Assembly (NCBI GenBank): GCA_021160245.1
Contig: JAGHCW010000015.1
Location: 1-9,940, forward strand
Source of the DNA: a bacterium
Lineage (GTDB): Bacteria; B130-G9
Direction of reading: 5' to 3'
DNA length: 9,940 nucleotides
Numbering within the stretch: the first letter of the stretch is position 1; every line of letters starts with the position of its first letter. The notes under the pieces were generated by a model. The model had not been told where the DNA came from and did not search any database. It saw only the letters and a program-made list of their open reading frames with translations. The position numbers and the translations under genes were made by a program. Positions 1-7,130 of this stretch are shown here, piece after piece.

Positions 1-104
1 CAGTGTAGATATGTCAACTGCTTTCTTATCCGATAGAGTTGTTAATTCAAGATCGCCCATTCAGAGCGGGATCTGAACGCTAACTTGATCAATTGCAGCA
101 CGGA

Positions 105-118
105 GATTGCATGCAATC
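105..118. repeat. 14-bp perfect palindrome, possible operator
   Basis: GATTGCATGCAATC reads identically on both strands, with no spacer. A related arrangement, ATTGC then 7 bases then GCAAT, occurs at 273-289. Perfect dyads of this size in an intergenic region are typical of binding sites for dimeric regulators, but no cognate regulator is in the window. It lies about 200 bases upstream of the predicted promoter, so any effect on that promoter would be at a distance. Chance occurrence cannot be excluded. Confidence 0.3.
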
Positions 119-227
119 CACATATAGAACGGCCAGACTCTCGATGATGAGCCATTGGCAGACCAACGGCCTCAATCGAAGATCATCCAATATACGCTAA
201 TCACTCATTCATTATATACAACATATA

Positions 228-248
228 GTGATCGAACTACTGGATCAC
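228..248. repeat. Inverted repeat GTGATC-N9-GATCAC
   Basis: Six-base perfect arms (228-233 and 243-248) flank a 9-base spacer. Another copy of the arm half, ATCACT, occurs at 200-205 and is complementary to AGTGAT at 227-232. No T-tract follows, so it does not look like a terminator. It may be a weak cruciform or a protein-binding dyad in the AT-rich leader. No function is assigned. Confidence 0.25.
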
Positions 249-313
249 CGCAAATGTCATCGCAGTACAAGAATTGCCGCTTACGCAATCGCTGGCGCCT
301 TATGTGGTGGCAT

Positions 314-341
314 TGACAGTACATGCGGCCTTGTTTATGAT
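314..341 (+). promoter_or_regulatory. Predicted sigma-70-type promoter
   Basis: A perfect TTGACA -35 box at 314-319 and a TATGAT -10 box (five of six consensus bases) at 336-341 are separated by 16 bases, one short of the optimum. Transcription would start near 348 and give a leader of about 110 bases before the ATG at 459. It is correctly oriented for the secreted-protein gene and is the best promoter match I could find by eye. If the compact gene run downstream is co-transcribed, this could also feed gatC and later genes. Confidence 0.6.
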
Positions 342-392
342 ACTATCATTATAGGACGTGCGAATTGTATCGGATAGTTCTGGTTAATGTGC

Positions 393-432
393 CCGAGTTG
401 ACGAGCTCGGTTTAATCGAGGCAGAGAACCTC
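393..432 (+). promoter_or_regulatory. Two small leader hairpins upstream of the ribosome site
   Basis: CCGAG at 393-397 pairs with CTCGG at 406-410 (5 base pairs, 8-base loop). GAGG at 418-421 pairs with CCTC at 429-432 (4 base pairs, 7-base loop). Both lie in the predicted leader transcript just before the Shine-Dalgarno sequence. Neither is followed by a U-run and neither occludes the ribosome site, so they may simply be structured leader. They match no riboswitch class that I recognise. Confidence 0.25.
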
Positions 433-445
433 AAACGATTTAAGG

Positions 446-452
446 AAGGAGA
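446..452 (+). promoter_or_regulatory. Strong Shine-Dalgarno site
   Basis: AAGGAGA, whose GGAG ends 7 bases before the ATG at 459, is the strongest ribosome-binding site in the window. It fixes the start of the large secreted protein and implies efficient translation of that gene compared with its neighbours, whose sites are weak. Confidence 0.75.
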
Positions 453-458
453 TTTGGG

Positions 459-3400
459 ATGAAGAAGATGATCCGAGGCTTTGTGGCAGTCGCGTTTTTG
501 GTTGCACTGTGCGGGTCTAGTGTTTGGGCGACGAGCGATGTGCTTCCGGACGAGATGCTCCGAGGCATAACGGCCAGGCCGTTGGCGGACGAATTGGAGT
601 CTGAGGCTCTGTTGAGTGCCGAAGAGCCTAGTGCGCCCTCGGTGATACCGCTGCAGGATGGTCAATATATAAACGAGATTTCGCTTCAGCCGGTCGTAAC
701 ACCTGAGGCGCAGGAGGCTCTTCTTCTTTCGCCGGACTGGCTTAGGATGGACCTCTACGACATGTTCATTCGGCTCTCGGCGTCCAAGGAGACGGCTTAC
801 GGTCAATTGGTCATCGACGCGGCGGCAGATGACCCACGGATGATCGACGAGGTGGCGTTCTTGATCGCCCATTCTTCGAAGAGTGTTCTTAATTCTGGCG
901 ACCCTGAGATTCTTCTTAAGAACGTCCAGCTGTTGCATCAGATTGATTCCGAGATAGCTTATGCGGACATCGTGGACCATGGCGAGCCGGGCATCGATTC
1001 TGATTTTTACTCCACGGTCAAATATTACACGATCCGCGGCGGAGAGATGGCTCAGTTTGAGCTGCCGAGGGACATATATTATTACTTCATTGTTCACCCG
1101 AAGCTGGGTGATGAGGACCCGTCGATGAGCCCTGTAATATCCGATCGCACCAGCACCTATGGATATTTGTGGCGCGAGTATCTCTTTTACAATCCGTCGG
1201 CGGACTATGATTACACCGTGAACTACATGATGAAGGAGCCGAACCTTCTTGACGATGCGGATTTGGATGGCATTGGCCCCAGCGCAACTGGCTATTTGAC
1301 GGGTGATCAGCGCAAGGTTCGCGACGGCATCGTAGTCAGCGACTCGGACACAGAGAAATGCGTTCTAATAGAATACCCTTACAACATGACGCGCGTGATC
1401 GTAACGACGCTGAATGCCGAGAAGGCGTACAATGCAGGGAAGAGGGACTTGTTGGAGAACTTGGTAATGCGGTCCCACGGCGGTTTAGGGGACACCTTGC
1501 AGCCCAATGAGTGGGTCGCAATACTCGACGAGAGTGGCAACCAAGAGACGCTTGATCCAATCAAATCCATTCTCGATTCGCATGATGTCAATTACGAAGT
1601 CTATGGCATGACTGCTTTTCTTAGAGGGATGATAACGCACAACAAGTTAATAATTCCGTCAAACCAGAGCCTCGCTTTCTATGAGGATTTGGCAGAAGAG
1701 GATGCGTCGAACGAGCTCAAGAGCTATTTGAATGTGAGTGGCCCCACCAGGACATTCCTGTTTCTTGGGGCCTGTGATCCTGGGAACTCGTGGGCCGGCC
1801 TTGAGATGGCATTTGCCGTCTCGTATGTTGCCGATGAGATCGATGACGTTACGATCAATCCTTACCCGGTTTTGAAAGATGTGATAAGCAATGCAACGCA
1901 CCTCTGGGATGATAGCGTCGTAAACGCGTCGCTGGATGCTTACAGGCCGTTCGAGCCGGACTCGATGGCAGTTGATGTTGTCAGCAACTGGACTTGCAGA
2001 AATCTCCCATTTAGGGCGAGGGGCAATCGGCCAATCCAGCCCAACCAGATATGCTACGAGCACAACGGCAATTGCGGTGAGATACAGGACCTTATGAACG
2101 CTGCTGCCAGGACGTGCCTTCTGCCTTGCGCTGGGGTCAATAACCACACTTGGGACCACGTTACGAACGAGTTTTGGGAGCAGGAATGGCACGGCTATCA
2201 GGTGGACTGGAACGGTAATCACGCTTCCATCGCCAAGCAGTCAGTGCTTTACGACAAGGATTTTGGTGGCAGCAAGGAGCTCTCCGCCATCTCGCAGGAC
2301 CGCGGAGACGGGTACCCCGTCAATGCGACCTCGAGGTTCTCGAAGTACTGCCGCTTCCATGCGAGAGTTGAGGATCGCCAGGGTAACCCCGTCGATGGGG
2401 CTCAGGTCATACCCGAAGTGCACTTGAACAACCAGCCAACCTACCCAATCTGGTCCCCGATCTCTGCATATACCGATTCAACTGGTGAGGTTGTGGTCGA
2501 TCTTGGCAACAACAGGGACTTTTACTTCAGGGTGAATACAAAGATCGGCGGCCTCGACCGGGCGCAGCTCCTAACGGGCACCGTCGAGGATGAGGACTAT
2601 CAGCACACCTTCGTAATCGACCGCACAATGCCCTCGCTGCCTTCCATCGAGCCGGTCGTCTTTGGCGAGGCCGCGTGGCCGTTTAAGCTGCACGTGTCGT
2701 TCAACGTGGACTGGGAGATGCTCTATACCGCAAGCGGCCTCTCGTTTGGCACGCGCGAGGACGCGGGCAACGTTGATTTCTTCATAGTCGATGAGGCCAA
2801 TTACGGCGAATACAAGAGTGACGTGCCATTCAGCGCTTATGAGTGGCGTGAGGACACAAAGAGCGCTGATTTTGAAGTAGAGATACCGGGGGGCGAGCCG
2901 TTCTATCTGGTCTTCTCGAATGAGGATGTAATCGTCGTTAAGCAGTTCGTCAGCATCAACGTTGAAGTTTACAAGCGATCCGGCGGTTCATGGACGATGG
3001 TCGAGAGCATTGATGACTTTGTCCCGATCTCAGCTCAGGATGCGCACGTTCTGAAGTTCTTAGGCGACGAGACATCAGAGCCTCCGCAGATTTGGGCCGC
3101 TGGCATGTTAAATGCCGACGCCGATTCGTCATCCGAGTTCGAGTTTGGTATGCAGGCATTCGTCGTCGATCCTGACGGACTTGCTGACGTTAAGGATGTG
3201 GAGATATATTATAGTGGCGTGCCGCTTGGCATTTATCTTCGCGACGATGGAATTGAGCCGGACGCTCTCCCGGGCGACGGGATATTCACGCATTTGCAGC
3301 ATTTTGAGCCCAGCGGACTTGGAGCTGGAGTTTACAAACTCGAGCTTGTGGCCACTGACTTCGCCGGAAACAAGAGTTCAGCTTGGCCATACTTGAATGT

Positions 3401-3806
3401 TCTGCCAGCACCCATCACGCTCACGAGCAAGGCCTCGCAGAGGAATGTCAGAATCTGGCAGCCCTTAACTACGGCTTATGATGCGCCTACAATAGTCGCC
3501 GGCGGCTTTTTCGGTAACGAGGCGATCGGGTCTGGGGACTTGCTGAACTTCATCGTCTTGGTCTCCGATCCAAATGGCGCCTCGGATATCGACAAGGTGG
3601 AGCTCTTCCTTGAGGGCGGCCTTGAGACAGGACTGTTCTTCAATGACGACGGCATCAATGGGGACGCGCATGCCGGTGACGGCTTCTACACATTCCAAAC
3701 GGTTGCCCCGGGCGGGCTTCCGCTGGGTTACATGACGCTTGAAGTTGTGGCGTTTGATAAGTCAGGCAATTCGAGCGCTACCTATCCCTACTTCAACGTG
3801 AGATAA
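459..3806 (+). CDS. Secreted multidomain protein with transglutaminase-like core and two C-terminal DDG/GDG repeats
   Basis: A 1115-residue exported protein. Residues 1-24 form a signal peptide: basic start, hydrophobic stretch 8-17, and likely signal peptidase I cleavage after VWA. Cys18 follows Leu, so a lipobox is unlikely. Residues 25 to about 520 are not recognised. Around 520-600 there is a transglutaminase-like core: Cys539 in GNCGE at the head of an Ala-rich helix, His563 in NHTWDHV, and Asp583 in YQVDW. These match the Cys-His-Asp order of the transglutaminase/papain-like superfamily. Residues about 631-695 resemble carboxypeptidase-regulatory-like beta domains (NPVDGAQV, later DSTGEVVVDL). 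Two 106-residue repeats follow at 876-981 and 1010-1115. There is no transmembrane anchor, LPXTG or obvious sorting tail. The start is fixed by the Shine-Dalgarno site at 446-452. Whether it acts as protease, cross-linker or inactive binding protein is unknown; export and superfamily are better supported than activity. Confidence 0.75.
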   Translation: MKKMIRGFVAVAFLVALCGSSVWATSDVLPDEMLRGITARPLADELESEALLSAEEPSAPSVIPLQDGQYINEISLQPVVTPEAQEALLLSPDWLRMDLYDMFIRLSASKETAYGQLVIDAAADDPRMIDEVAFLIAHSSKSVLNSGDPEILLKNVQLLHQIDSEIAYADIVDHGEPGIDSDFYSTVKYYTIRGGEMAQFELPRDIYYYFIVHPKLGDEDPSMSPVISDRTSTYGYLWREYLFYNPSADYDYTVNYMMKEPNLLDDADLDGIGPSATGYLTGDQRKVRDGIVVSDSDTEKCVLIEYPYNMTRVIVTTLNAEKAYNAGKRDLLENLVMRSHGGLGDTLQPNEWVAILDESGNQETLDPIKSILDSHDVNYEVYGMTAFLRGMITHNKLIIPSNQSLAFYEDLAEEDASNELKSYLNVSGPTRTFLFLGACDPGNSWAGLEMAFAVSYVADEIDDVTINPYPVLKDVISNATHLWDDSVVNASLDAYRPFEPDSMAVDVVSNWTCRNLPFRARGNRPIQPNQICYEHNGNCGEIQDLMNAAARTCLLPCAGVNNHTWDHVTNEFWEQEWHGYQVDWNGNHASIAKQSVLYDKDFGGSKELSAISQDRGDGYPVNATSRFSKYCRFHARVEDRQGNPVDGAQVIPEVHLNNQPTYPIWSPISAYTDSTGEVVVDLGNNRDFYFRVNTKIGGLDRAQLLTGTVEDEDYQHTFVIDRTMPSLPSIEPVVFGEAAWPFKLHVSFNVDWEMLYTASGLSFGTREDAGNVDFFIVDEANYGEYKSDVPFSAYEWREDTKSADFEVEIPGGEPFYLVFSNEDVIVVKQFVSINVEVYKRSGGSWTMVESIDDFVPISAQDAHVLKFLGDETSEPPQIWAAGMLNADADSSSEFEFGMQAFVVDPDGLADVKDVEIYYSGVPLGIYLRDDGIEPDALPGDGIFTHLQHFEPSGLGAGVYKLELVATDFAGNKSSAWPYLNVLPAPITLTSKASQRNVRIWQPLTTAYDAPTIVAGGFFGNEAIGSGDLLNFIVLVSDPNGASDIDKVELFLEGGLETGLFFNDDGINGDAHAGDGFYTFQTVAPGGLPLGYMTLEVVAFDKSGNSSATYPYFNVR
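3084..3803 (+). repeat. Tandem 106-residue beta-domain repeats in the secreted protein
   Basis: Residues 876-981 (3084-3401) and 1010-1115 (3486-3803) align without length difference. Shared landmarks are a PxI start, a V(D/S)DP(D/N)G segment, a V(E)xxxxG strand and DDGI(x)3DA(x)2GDG(I/F)(F/Y)T at the same offset (Asp929 and Asp1063, both 53 residues into their repeat). Both end in G(V/Y)...LE(L/V)VA(T/F)D(x)(A/S)GN(K/N)S(S)A and a YxNV terminus. The clustered Asp and Gly residues suggest a calcium-binding loop in an Ig-like fold, similar to the choice-of-anchor X type of extracellular domain; that assignment is from memory of the motif. A likely role is surface attachment or ligand binding. 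Confidence 0.65.
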
Positions 3807-3810
3807 GAGC

Positions 3811-4104
3811 GTGGGAATAGAGAAGACTCAGGTTGAGTATCTCGCCTCGCTTGCCCGCATTGAGCTGAGCGAGGACGAACTGGAGCTCTTCAGTGGGCAG
3901 CTTGAGAAGATAGTCGGCTATGTAGAGAAACTGAATGAGCTCGATCTTGAGAATGTGCCTCCGACGTCTCATACGCAGAATCTTAAGAACGTTCTACGCG
4001 AGGACACACCTAAGAAAGGGTTGACTAAAGACGAGGCGCTAGCTCTTGCGCCGGACAGGCAGGGCGATTATTTCCGAGTGCCTCGTGTGATAGAGAGTGA
4101 TTAG
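3811..4104 (+). CDS. gatC: Asp-tRNA(Asn)/Glu-tRNA(Gln) amidotransferase subunit C
   Basis: GatC is the small subunit of the GatCAB complex, which converts Glu-tRNA(Gln) to Gln-tRNA(Gln) and/or Asp-tRNA(Asn) to Asn-tRNA(Asn) in the cytoplasm, and stabilises GatA. The 97-residue length is normal. The protein shows the family pattern throughout: N-terminal helix VEYLASLARIELSEDE, second helix with FSGQLEKIVGYVEKLNELD, the Pro-containing linker NVPPTSH, then LREDTPK and a C-terminal DYFRVPRVIE that wraps around GatA. It starts with GTG only 4 bases after the preceding stop codon, with at best a weak ribosome site, so its translation may depend on the upstream gene. gatA and gatB are not next to it, although gatCAB is often an operon. 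Confidence 0.93.
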   Translation: MGIEKTQVEYLASLARIELSEDELELFSGQLEKIVGYVEKLNELDLENVPPTSHTQNLKNVLREDTPKKGLTKDEALALAPDRQGDYFRVPRVIESD

Positions 4105-4132
4105 CAGACCTGATTAGCGGGATAGCATCATT

Positions 4133-4912
4133 ATGGATATGGTCATTGGCGCAGATGGTGATTCGTCCGTTTGTGAACGTTGCGGTGGAACCGGCTGGAT
4201 TGTAATCGGGGAAGATGCCTACCACTGCGATTGCCACAGCGGAATGCGGCTGAATCAACTTGAGCGAGAGGCGAATATCCCCGCGCGGTACTCGCACTGC
4301 AGTTTCCTAAACTTCAAGAGCGACAACAACACCAGTCTGCAAAGGGGCCTTGAAGTCGCAAAGGACTTCGTGAACATGTATCCTGCCAACCGTGACGGTC
4401 TTCTTTTTATGGGCGGTTGCGGTGTAGGCAAGACGCATCTTGCAGTGGGGATAATTGAGGAGATCATTGCAACCAAGGGCGCGTCCTGCCTATTTATCGA
4501 CTTTCGAAGTTTGCTGGAGGAGATCAAGGAGACTTTTCAGACCTCGAGCGAGGGCCCCTCGGAGATGGATATTCTGGGGCCCGTGTTGGAGACAGACGTG
4601 ATCATTCTTGACGATCTCGGAGCTGAGAAAACGAGCGAGTGGGTTCTGGACAGGCTGGGCTTCATAATCAATCATCGCTACAACCACCAGAAGACGATGA
4701 TAATTACTACGAACTTTCTCGACCCCAAGAACGAGAAGAGCAATCTCGAGAGGGCAACCGAGACCCTGGAGAGCAGGATCGGCGTCCGATTGCGCTCCAG
4801 ACTTTACGAGATGTGCAAACTTGTCGAAATTGATGCCGAAGATTTTAGAAAGAAGACTGCAAAGAAGCGAGCGACCTCAAGGTCGGGCAGACCACGCAAT
4901 CGTGCCTATTGA
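4133..4912 (+). CDS. DnaC/DnaI-type AAA+ ATPase (probable helicase loader) with N-terminal zinc cluster
   Basis: A 259-residue AAA+ ATPase of the DnaC/IstB family. Residues 14-34 carry a compact zinc-binding pattern, Cys14-x2-Cys17 with GGTG and then Cys32-x-Cys34, as in DnaI-like loaders. Next comes the LxxxxxIPxRYxxCSFxxF linker typical of these proteins. Walker A is GCGVGKT (95-101, Lys100), Walker B is VIILDDLG (Asp160, Asp161), sensor 1 is TTNF (Asn194) and the conserved RxRSRL box contains arginine-finger candidates Arg221 and Arg223. Family members load the replicative helicase DnaB onto single-stranded DNA; IstB relatives assist IS21 transposase. No istA or phage gene is adjacent, so a chromosomal loader is the better reading. 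The tail is basic (KKTAKKRATSRSGRPRNR), suiting nucleic-acid contact. The gap from gatC is 28 bases; its end overlaps the next gene. Confidence 0.85.
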   Translation: MDMVIGADGDSSVCERCGGTGWIVIGEDAYHCDCHSGMRLNQLEREANIPARYSHCSFLNFKSDNNTSLQRGLEVAKDFVNMYPANRDGLLFMGGCGVGKTHLAVGIIEEIIATKGASCLFIDFRSLLEEIKETFQTSSEGPSEMDILGPVLETDVIILDDLGAEKTSEWVLDRLGFIINHRYNHQKTMIITTNFLDPKNEKSNLERATETLESRIGVRLRSRLYEMCKLVEIDAEDFRKKTAKKRATSRSGRPRNRAY

Positions 4913-5561
4913 CAACAAGCCGCCAGGCGACCTTCTGGATATCTCCATCATGCTCTCGCCGCGAACCGTGACCTATCCGGGTGACCCGGCAGTCCAGCTG
5001 GAGATGATAGGCGACCCGGCCGATCCGAATGAGGCAATCATACACAGAGTCCAAATGGGCAGCCATTCCGGCACGCACATCGATGCCCCATTTCATACAA
5101 CACGGGAGGGCGACAGGCTGCAGAACATTGAGCTCGAACGTCTTATTGGGAACTGCTCTGTCGTGGATTGCACGGACTGCTCAAAGTCCATAGACGCCGA
5201 AGTCCTAGCCAAAAAGAAGATCGAGAGCAAAGAGCGCGTCCTGCTCAAGACACTGAACTCAGAGACTATTACACGACCCACATTTGACCGGGATTTCGTT
5301 CATCTAACTCCCGACGGCGCGGCGTTCATTGCGCGCCTCGGCGCGAGGCTTGTCGGAATTGACTATCTCTCAATTGGACAGCCCGGACCCCTTGGTATGC
5401 GGACCCATAAGGCTCTGTTTGAACATGGCATATTAGTTCTCGAGGGCCTAAACCTCTCTCGGGTTGATCCCGGTGTCTATGAGCTTATATGCTTGCCACT
5501 TAAGCTGGATGCGCCAGATGGCGCGCCGGTTCGGGCCGTGCTTCGCCCGTTGGGAGACTGA
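4902..5561 (+). CDS. Cyclase-family metal hydrolase (kynurenine formamidase-like)
   Basis: Members of this family hydrolyse amide or related bonds with a bound divalent metal; known ones include bacterial kynurenine formamidase KynB and isatin hydrolase. The opening LLDISIMLSPRTVTYPGDP is the typical first strand. Metal ligands appear as HSGTHIDAPFH (His55, His59, Asp61, His65), then His169 in THKALFEHG and Glu181 in LVLEGLNL, with the 12-residue spacing of KynB. The end, YELICLPLKLDAPDGAPVRAVL, is also standard. The frame stays open upstream to a TTG at 4821, but the GTG at 4902 gives 219 residues, the usual length, and overlaps the previous gene by only 11 bases; the ATG at 4950 would cut off the first strand. 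No tryptophan-degradation genes are nearby, so the substrate is unknown. Confidence 0.82.
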   Translation: MPIDNKPPGDLLDISIMLSPRTVTYPGDPAVQLEMIGDPADPNEAIIHRVQMGSHSGTHIDAPFHTTREGDRLQNIELERLIGNCSVVDCTDCSKSIDAEVLAKKKIESKERVLLKTLNSETITRPTFDRDFVHLTPDGAAFIARLGARLVGIDYLSIGQPGPLGMRTHKALFEHGILVLEGLNLSRVDPGVYELICLPLKLDAPDGAPVRAVLRPLGD

Positions 5562-5622
5562 TCGCGCAAGAAGCAGAAGCCGAAGATGTCGGATCGAGTC
5601 CTGAGCTGATGGGGAATTGACG

Positions 5623-7101
5623 ATGCAAGATAAGAATGTGCTCTATTACGGCGACAATCTTGAAGTCTTGCGGCTGCACATCAAAGACGCGTCAGTTGAC
5701 CTGATCTACCTGGACCCGCCCTTCAAGAGCAATCAGGATTACAACGTCCTCTTCGCGGAGCGGAATGGGACGCGGTCGAAAGCGCAGGTCAAGGCGTTCA
5801 AGGATACTTGGACGTGGGACATGGAGGCGGCCGAGGCTTACGAGGATGTCGTTGAGCGTGGCGGCAAGGTTTCCGAGGCGATGCAGGGCTTTCGAAAGCT
5901 CATAGGCGATAGCGATATGCTCGCCTACCTATCCATGATGGCTCCGCGCCTCATCGAGCTCCACCGAGTCCTAAAACCCACAGGGAGCATATACTTGCAC
6001 TGCGACAGCACCGCCGGAGCGTACCTGAGGCTGCTCATGGATGCTGTGTTTGGGGCGGAGAACTTCCGCAATGAGGCAATCTGGCATTACAAGCGCTGGC
6101 CGGCTGGCAAACATCAGTTCCAGAGAATGCATGATGTGCTACTATTTTACAGTAATCGGCATGGCAAGAACACCTTCAACGTTTTGCTGGAGCCATTGAC
6201 AAAAGGCACCCTCAAACGTTGGCGCGGACAGAAGAGCAGGGTCGAGTTTAAGAATGGCATGCGACAGGTTACGAAGATCACCAAGGAAGTGTCTAAAGGC
6301 GCGCCTATGGACGACGTATGGGACATTCCTGTAATCAACTCCCAAGCTAAGGAGCGGCTTGGCTACCCGACACAGAAGCCAGAGGCTTTGCTTGAGCGGA
6401 TTATCAAGGCGAGCAGCAATGAGGGTGATATTGTTCTCGATCCATTCTGCGGCTGCGGAACGACCGTAGCTGTCGCTCAGCGCCTCAATCGCCGTTGGAT
6501 AGGCATCGACATAACGCACTTGGCCGTAACGCTGATGAAGTATCGCCTCGAGCATACGTTTGGCGATGAGATCAGAAGCGAGTACGACGTGATTGGCGAG
6601 CCGGTCTCTCTTTCCGGCGCGATGCAGCTTGCGAAGGAGAATCCGTATCAGTTTCAATGGTGGGCGCTCGGCCTGCTTGGCGCAAGACCCGTCGAGGAGA
6701 AGAAAGGGGCGGACAAGGGCATTGATGGCCGCCTCTATTTCCATGACGAGGCGAAGGGGGGCGAGACCAAACAGATTATCTTTTCGGTCAAGTCGGGTCA
6801 TGTTACGTCTTCTGTGATGCGCGACTTGCGAGGCGTGATTGAGCGCGAGGGCGCCGAGATAGGCGTTCTCATAACGATGCTCGATCCGACGAAGGACATG
6901 CGAAAGGAGGCGGCGGGGGCCGGTTTCTATGAATCGGCAACCTGGCAGAATCGCTATTTGCGCATGCAGATTCTCACGATTGAGGATATCCTGCGGGGCA
7001 AGGGCGTCGATTGCCCGCCACTCGGGCGAACCAACGTTACATTCACAAGAGCCGCGAAGGCCAAAAAGAGCGACGATGGCACAAACGATCTTTTTGAATG
7101 A
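5623..7101 (+). CDS. Beta-class DNA methyltransferase fused to Mrr-like nuclease domain
   Basis: A 492-residue fusion. The N-terminal 300 residues are an N4-cytosine/N6-adenine methyltransferase: catalytic DPPF (31-34), SIYLHCDSTAGAYLRLLMDAVFG, motif X-like GYPTQKPEALLERII (from 247) and the S-adenosylmethionine-binding DPFCGCGTT (273-281). The order IV before I is beta class; the target-recognition region lies between. Residues about 345-470 look like an Mrr-type PD-(D/E)xK nuclease: Asp368 in KGIDG, FSVKSG with Lys390, then RDLRGVIEREGAEIGVLI and EAAGAGFY, a C-terminal signature I know from many methylase fusions. The residue two before the lysine is Ser rather than Glu or Gln, so cleavage is uncertain. 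ATG 5623 is preferred to TTG 5617 because GGGGA at 5611-5615 is well spaced from it. No separate restriction or specificity gene is adjacent; it may be a self-contained modifier/restrictor or an orphan methylase. Confidence 0.85.
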   Translation: MQDKNVLYYGDNLEVLRLHIKDASVDLIYLDPPFKSNQDYNVLFAERNGTRSKAQVKAFKDTWTWDMEAAEAYEDVVERGGKVSEAMQGFRKLIGDSDMLAYLSMMAPRLIELHRVLKPTGSIYLHCDSTAGAYLRLLMDAVFGAENFRNEAIWHYKRWPAGKHQFQRMHDVLLFYSNRHGKNTFNVLLEPLTKGTLKRWRGQKSRVEFKNGMRQVTKITKEVSKGAPMDDVWDIPVINSQAKERLGYPTQKPEALLERIIKASSNEGDIVLDPFCGCGTTVAVAQRLNRRWIGIDITHLAVTLMKYRLEHTFGDEIRSEYDVIGEPVSLSGAMQLAKENPYQFQWWALGLLGARPVEEKKGADKGIDGRLYFHDEAKGGETKQIIFSVKSGHVTSSVMRDLRGVIEREGAEIGVLITMLDPTKDMRKEAAGAGFYESATWQNRYLRMQILTIEDILRGKGVDCPPLGRTNVTFTRAAKAKKSDDGTNDLFE

Positions 7102-7130
7102 ACTAATTGCCAACTCATTGTAATCGGAGT

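Larger units (their letters stand above)
1..458. other. Non-coding AT-rich upstream region
   Basis: No open reading frame with a credible start and ribosome site covers this stretch, and its base composition is visibly richer in A and T than the genes that follow (about 38% GC in the first 60 bases). It holds several short inverted repeats: the 14-base palindrome at 105-118, GTGATC/GATCAC arms at 228-233 and 243-248, and ATTGC/GCAAT arms at 273-277 and 285-289. A near-consensus promoter sits at 314-341. No tail of an upstream gene could be recognised at the left edge. The region looks like a long regulatory intergenic spacer in front of the large secreted-protein gene. Confidence 0.6.

Noticed and set aside
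254-316. 20-codon open frame in the upstream spacer
   Set aside because: No ribosome site precedes it, the composition is odd (several Trp and Arg), and its stop overlaps the predicted -35 box.
459-530. Lipoprotein signal in the secreted protein
   Set aside because: Cys18 in the signal region is preceded by VAL, whose Leu at -1 does not fit a lipobox; VWA at 22-24 is a better signal peptidase I site.
384-1097. 237-residue open frame on the minus strand
   Set aside because: It opposes the start of the secreted-protein gene, has a very Arg-rich low-information translation and no family motif.
4133-4912. IS21-type transposition helper istB
   Set aside because: The ATPase belongs to the same broad family, but no istA, terminal inverted repeats or target duplications are visible, and the N-terminal zinc cluster is typical of DnaI-like loaders.
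6142-7113. 323-residue open frame on the minus strand
   Set aside because: It lies wholly opposite the methyltransferase-nuclease gene, has no recognisable domain and is rich in residues expected from a reversed GC-rich coding frame. The plus-strand gene has clear motifs.
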